Below are positions 15,320 to 16,934 of a stretch of 16,934 nt of DNA, one piece after another. The notes beneath the pieces are model-generated. The model did not search any database. It had not been told where the DNA came from and worked only from the letters and a program-made list of their open reading frames with translations. The stretch comes from CAADGU01 sp964467705 (GTDB lineage: Bacteria; Chloroflexota; Anaerolineae; Promineifilales; Promineifilaceae): assembly GCA_964467705.1 (NCBI GenBank), contig CAYXUZ010000142.1, positions 1 through 16,934 of the forward strand. Reading direction: 5' to 3'. The position numbers and the translations under genes were made by a program. Position 1 is the first letter of the stretch. Each line of letters starts with the position of its first letter.

Positions 15320-15353
15320 AAAAGTTCAACTTTTGGGGAAAAGTTGAACTTTT
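15320..15353. repeat. Self-palindromic twin repeat forming a hairpin in the operon spacer
   Basis: Two 15-mers, aaaagttcaactttt (15320-15334) and aaaagttgaactttt (15339-15353), are exact inverted copies around a gggg loop. Each arm is itself a 7-1-7 palindrome. The element fills most of the 40-bp spacer between the response regulator stop and the kinase fusion ATG, ending just before the AGGA ribosome-binding site. It could tune kinase-to-regulator stoichiometry or be a twin protein-binding site. Confidence 0.75.
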
Positions 15354-16392
15354 ACCCAATGGCATCGGCAATAATTTGCTGCAAAGTGGCCGCGTCTAAA
15401 TCTTTTTTGTCCACAAAAGCGGTAGCGCCTGCCTCTAGACCGAGGCGGTGGAATTCCCGATCCGGGTAGGCGCTGATGAGCACAATGCGCGTCACCGGCG
15501 ACTCGATCCGCAGCCGGCGCGTGCAGCGGATGCCGTCCTCGTCCCCCAACACCACATCCACAAAAGCGATTTGGGGCGTCATGCGGGCCGCCAGATGAAT
15601 GGCTTCGGCCGTATTGCCCGCTTCGTAAATCATGGTTTGGGGGAAAATTTTGCCAATGATACGGCGCAGTTGGTTGCGGTAACGGCCGTTGTCATCCACT
15701 ACCAAAATGACAGCCTGCTCAGATGGTGGTGGTTCGATGAACATCGCGGCCGTTTCCGGCAATGTTTGCGCCAGTAGTTCTGGGTGTTCACGTACATGCG
15801 TGACCGCTTCCAGGCGGCTTTGCACATCGAGTTGCCGGTAGAGGCGTGTCAGGTGGTTTTCCACCGTCTTCACGCTCAGGTTCAGCCGTTGGGAAATGGC
15901 CCGGTTGTCTAGCCCTTCGGCCAACAGGCGTAAGATGTCTTGTTGGCGCGTGGAGAGGGAAGGCACGGCCGTGACCCGTCTGGCATGGAGCAGCTTATCC
16001 ACCAGCGAACTGGAAATCCACCGTTCCCCGGCCAGCACCCGCAGCACCGCCAGCCGTAAATCGCTCATCGGTTGATCCTTCAGGTGATAGCCATTCACCC
16101 CCACACCCAACAACCCCTGCACATAGACATCATCGTCATATGCGCTCACCACCAGAATCCGCAAACGGGGATACCGCGCCCGAATCCGCCGAATGGCGTT
16201 GATCGGTTCAAAAGCGGGCATAGTAACATCAATCAATAAACAATCCGGCTGCCATTCTGCCAATGCCGGTTCCAGAGATGAACCATCTCCCACTTCTGCC
16301 ACAATTTCCAGGTCGGGCATTCCTGCCAACGCATTGCGAATACCGGCCCGCACCAGCGCATGATCGTCTGCCAACAAAATCCGATGTGTCAT
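15352..16392 (-). CDS. Response regulator with REC-HTH(LuxR)-REC architecture
   Basis: This 346-aa protein begins with a NarL-type receiver: acidic pair D9/D10, phospho-acceptor D55 (LLIDVTMP), S83 (VVSAY) and K105 (YHLKD). A GerE/LuxR-type helix-turn-helix follows at about 145-200 (LSTRQQDILRLLAEG, NRAISQRLNLSVKTVENHLTRLY). A ~25-residue linker then leads to a second complete receiver at about 227-345: D233/D234, D279 (FVDVVLGDEDG), S307 (ISAY) and K329. NarL-family regulators normally end after the HTH, so a C-terminal second receiver is unusual; both receivers keep the residues needed for phosphorylation. It is the first gene of the operon, 40 bp upstream of the ABC-kinase fusion, its likely phosphate donor. 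A promoter with flanking repeats lies upstream (16454-16523). Confidence 0.88.
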   Translation of the reverse strand: MTHRILLADDHALVRAGIRNALAGMPDLEIVAEVGDGSSLEPALAEWQPDCLLIDVTMPAFEPINAIRRIRARYPRLRILVVSAYDDDVYVQGLLGVGVNGYHLKDQPMSDLRLAVLRVLAGERWISSSLVDKLLHARRVTAVPSLSTRQQDILRLLAEGLDNRAISQRLNLSVKTVENHLTRLYRQLDVQSRLEAVTHVREHPELLAQTLPETAAMFIEPPPSEQAVILVVDDNGRYRNQLRRIIGKIFPQTMIYEAGNTAEAIHLAARMTPQIAFVDVVLGDEDGIRCTRRLRIESPVTRIVLISAYPDREFHRLGLEAGATAFVDKKDLDAATLQQIIADAIG

Positions 16393-16453
16393 GGGTGTAT
16401 TATGCCACTCCCCTGGCCTGACGCCTACCTTTAGGCCGACCAGCGTGCCTTAG

Positions 16454-16485
16454 GGGAAATCCCCCAATGGTCATAGGGAAATCCC
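16454..16485. promoter_or_regulatory. Twin gggaaatccc repeat at the response regulator promoter
   Basis: Two identical 10-mers (16454-16463 and 16476-16485) are spaced 22 bp, about two helical turns, so a protein could bind both on one DNA face. Each has inverted GGGA/TCCC ends. One copy lies in the promoter spacer beside the -10 and the other at the predicted start site, a position suited to repression or autoregulation, perhaps by the HTH of the regulator itself. Confidence 0.55.
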
Positions 16486-16498
16486 GCACGGCCGTCAA
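16470..16498 (-). promoter_or_regulatory. Promoter for the response regulator / ABC-kinase operon
   Basis: On the minus strand TTGACG (16498-16493) and TATGAC (16475-16470) are separated by 17 bp. Transcription would start near 16463, about 70 nt before ATG 16392. An ACGGCCGT octamer (16488-16495) overlaps the -35 box. Confidence 0.55.
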
Positions 16499-16511
16499 GG
16501 GATTCTGTGAA

Positions 16512-16523
16512 GCAAACGTTTGC
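16512..16523. promoter_or_regulatory. LacI-family-like operator
   Basis: GCAAACGTTTGC is a perfect 12-bp palindrome with a central CG, the form typical of LacI/GalR/PurR-family operators (PurR sites carry the same core). It lies upstream of the minus-strand -35 and 161 bp before the lipoprotein ATG, so it could serve either gene. No LacI-family regulator gene is in the window. Confidence 0.55.
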
Positions 16524-16684
16524 ATTTGATGGTATTCATAGAGATCGTCACCTAATTTTTTAGGCACTTTATCCAAATTTGGAGGTGATGCCTGCGATTT
16601 ATGTAAAAGATGAAATTTTTCTCTCATGTTCAGTGTAACTCTATTTTTTATCAGCACGAAACTTATCCACAAGGAGGAAAGAAA

Positions 16685-16934
16685 ATGAAACGTGCAATCT
16701 GGTTTACTCTGCTACTGGTATTAACATTGTTTGTATTTGTGGCTTGCAGCGGCACAACAGGGGAAACGGAAGAGCCTACGGCCGTGCCCGAAACAACCGA
16801 GGAAACTACAACCGAAACGGTGGAAGAATCCGGTGAGGAACCCGCCGAAGAAACCACAGGCGAGGGCAGCATCGCCGTACTGCTGCCGGACAGCGCCTCC
16901 TCCGCGCGTTGGGAAGCCGACGACCGCCGCTTCT
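16685..16934 (+). CDS. Sugar ABC importer substrate-binding lipoprotein, N-terminal part (3' end outside window)
   Basis: The frame opens at ATG 16685 after a strong AAGGAGG (16671-16677) and runs off the window end (83 codons seen). A signal peptide with an uncleaved core LLLVLTLFVFVA ends at lipobox cysteine C21 (VFVAC-S), so the product is exported and lipid-anchored. An acidic Glu/Thr-rich spacer follows (about residues 22-60). The mature domain begins GSIAVLLPDSASSARWEADD, which closely resembles the start of XylF/ChvE-type periplasmic xylose/multiple-sugar-binding proteins. The family delivers sugar to an RbsC/XylH-type permease and RbsA/XylG-type ATPase, and in ChvE also to a histidine kinase. 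It is divergent from the signalling operon whose kinase carries an RbsA/XylG-like domain. The specific sugar cannot be told from this part. Confidence 0.82.
   Translation, partial: MKRAIWFTLLLVLTLFVFVACSGTTGETEEPTAVPETTEETTTETVEESGEEPAEETTGEGSIAVLLPDSASSARWEADDRRF

Larger units (their letters stand above)
1098..16785. repeat. Highly iterated palindrome ACGGCCGT, about 46 copies
   Basis: Starts counted by eye: 1098, 1147, 1249, 1755, 1965, 2935, 2994, 3238, 3357, 3455, 3932, 4301, 4652, 4832, 5058, 5150, 5171, 5211, 5689, 6131, 6341, 7243, 7294, 8426, 8573, 8673, 8804, 8891, 9014, 9680, 10081, 10311, 10643, 10909, 11237, 11567, 11877, 12764, 13106, 13474, 13954, 14719, 15682, 15965, 16488, 16778. 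Three (2935, 11237, 16488) are intergenic. In genes it is read as Thr-Ala-Val, as (Asn/Tyr/Asp)-Gly-Arg, or across an Arg-Pro, so no single peptide explains it. A rough expectation at this base composition is below one copy. CGGCCG with other flanks (such as gcggccgt or acggccga) occurs only about a dozen times. Confidence 0.9.

Noticed and set aside
16588..16638. 16-codon ORF after GGAGGTG at 16581-16587
   Set aside because: The spacing between the binding-site core and ATG is too short, and there is no recognisable leader peptide; probably chance.
16400..16672. 90-codon minus-strand frame in the divergent control region
   Set aside because: No recognisable domain or ribosome-binding site, and it runs through the promoter, twin repeats and operator, which explain the region better.
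1098..16785. ACGGCCGT copies as a CRISPR-like or tandem array
   Set aside because: Copies are irregularly spaced, only 8 bp long and mostly inside genes, so this is a dispersed iterated palindrome, not an array.

Overview
The window looks like a chromosomal segment of a Chloroflexota bacterium, probably an Anaerolineae/Ardenticatenia-type lineage. I infer this from gene content and style: C39-like peptidases with Thr/Pro linkers and TPR tails, a TgpA-like transglutaminase, a DUF433/DUF5615 pair, sugar-binding lipoproteins, moderate GC, and several kinds of short intergenic inverted repeats. No rRNA, tRNA, CRISPR array, transposase or prophage gene was seen. The most pervasive non-genic signal is the 8-bp palindrome ACGGCCGT. 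I counted about 46 copies by eye, roughly one per 370 bp, on all gene types, in all three codon phases and in three intergenic spacers.

Layout, left to right: the 3' end of hflX (1-411); a repeat-rich spacer; a 66-aa two-helix membrane protein (661-861); an M20-family metallopeptidase (933-2093) with a hairpin terminator; a divergent DUF433 / DUF5615 toxin-antitoxin-like pair (2124-2909) sharing a promoter and operator region; a TgpA-like membrane transglutaminase on the minus strand (2944-5253); two tandem paralogous membrane-anchored C39-like peptidase-TPR proteins on the plus strand (5497-8388); a 7TM-PAS histidine kinase downstream of a GalU-like nucleotidyltransferase, both on the minus strand (8407-11099); a 420-bp spacer; a large protein with a transthyretin-like N-terminal domain, interrupted by poly-C tracts and a 10-N assembly gap (11520-13659); a minus-strand two-gene signalling operon (13710-16392); and, divergent from it, the start of a sugar-binding lipoprotein gene (16685 to the window end).

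The right-hand end is the most interesting part. The signalling operon encodes a REC-HTH-REC response regulator followed by a protein that fuses a sugar-importer-type (RbsA/XylG-like) ABC ATPase domain to a NarL-type histidine kinase. The ATPase keeps its Walker A motif, but the catalytic Glu is Asp, the switch His is Gln and the signature motif is degenerate. The divergent gene encodes a lipoprotein whose mature start resembles XylF/ChvE-type sugar-binding proteins. Their shared control region holds a recognisable minus-strand promoter, a twin 10-bp repeat spaced 22 bp at its -10/start region, and a LacI-family-like palindrome. I infer a sugar-sensing system in which ABC-importer parts (binding protein, ATPase domain, and perhaps permeases beyond the window) feed a two-component cascade.

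Elsewhere, the two C39-TPR genes form a recent-looking tandem duplication, and each has a related 'gattac' repeat upstream. The nucleotidyltransferase and 7TM histidine kinase probably form an operon.
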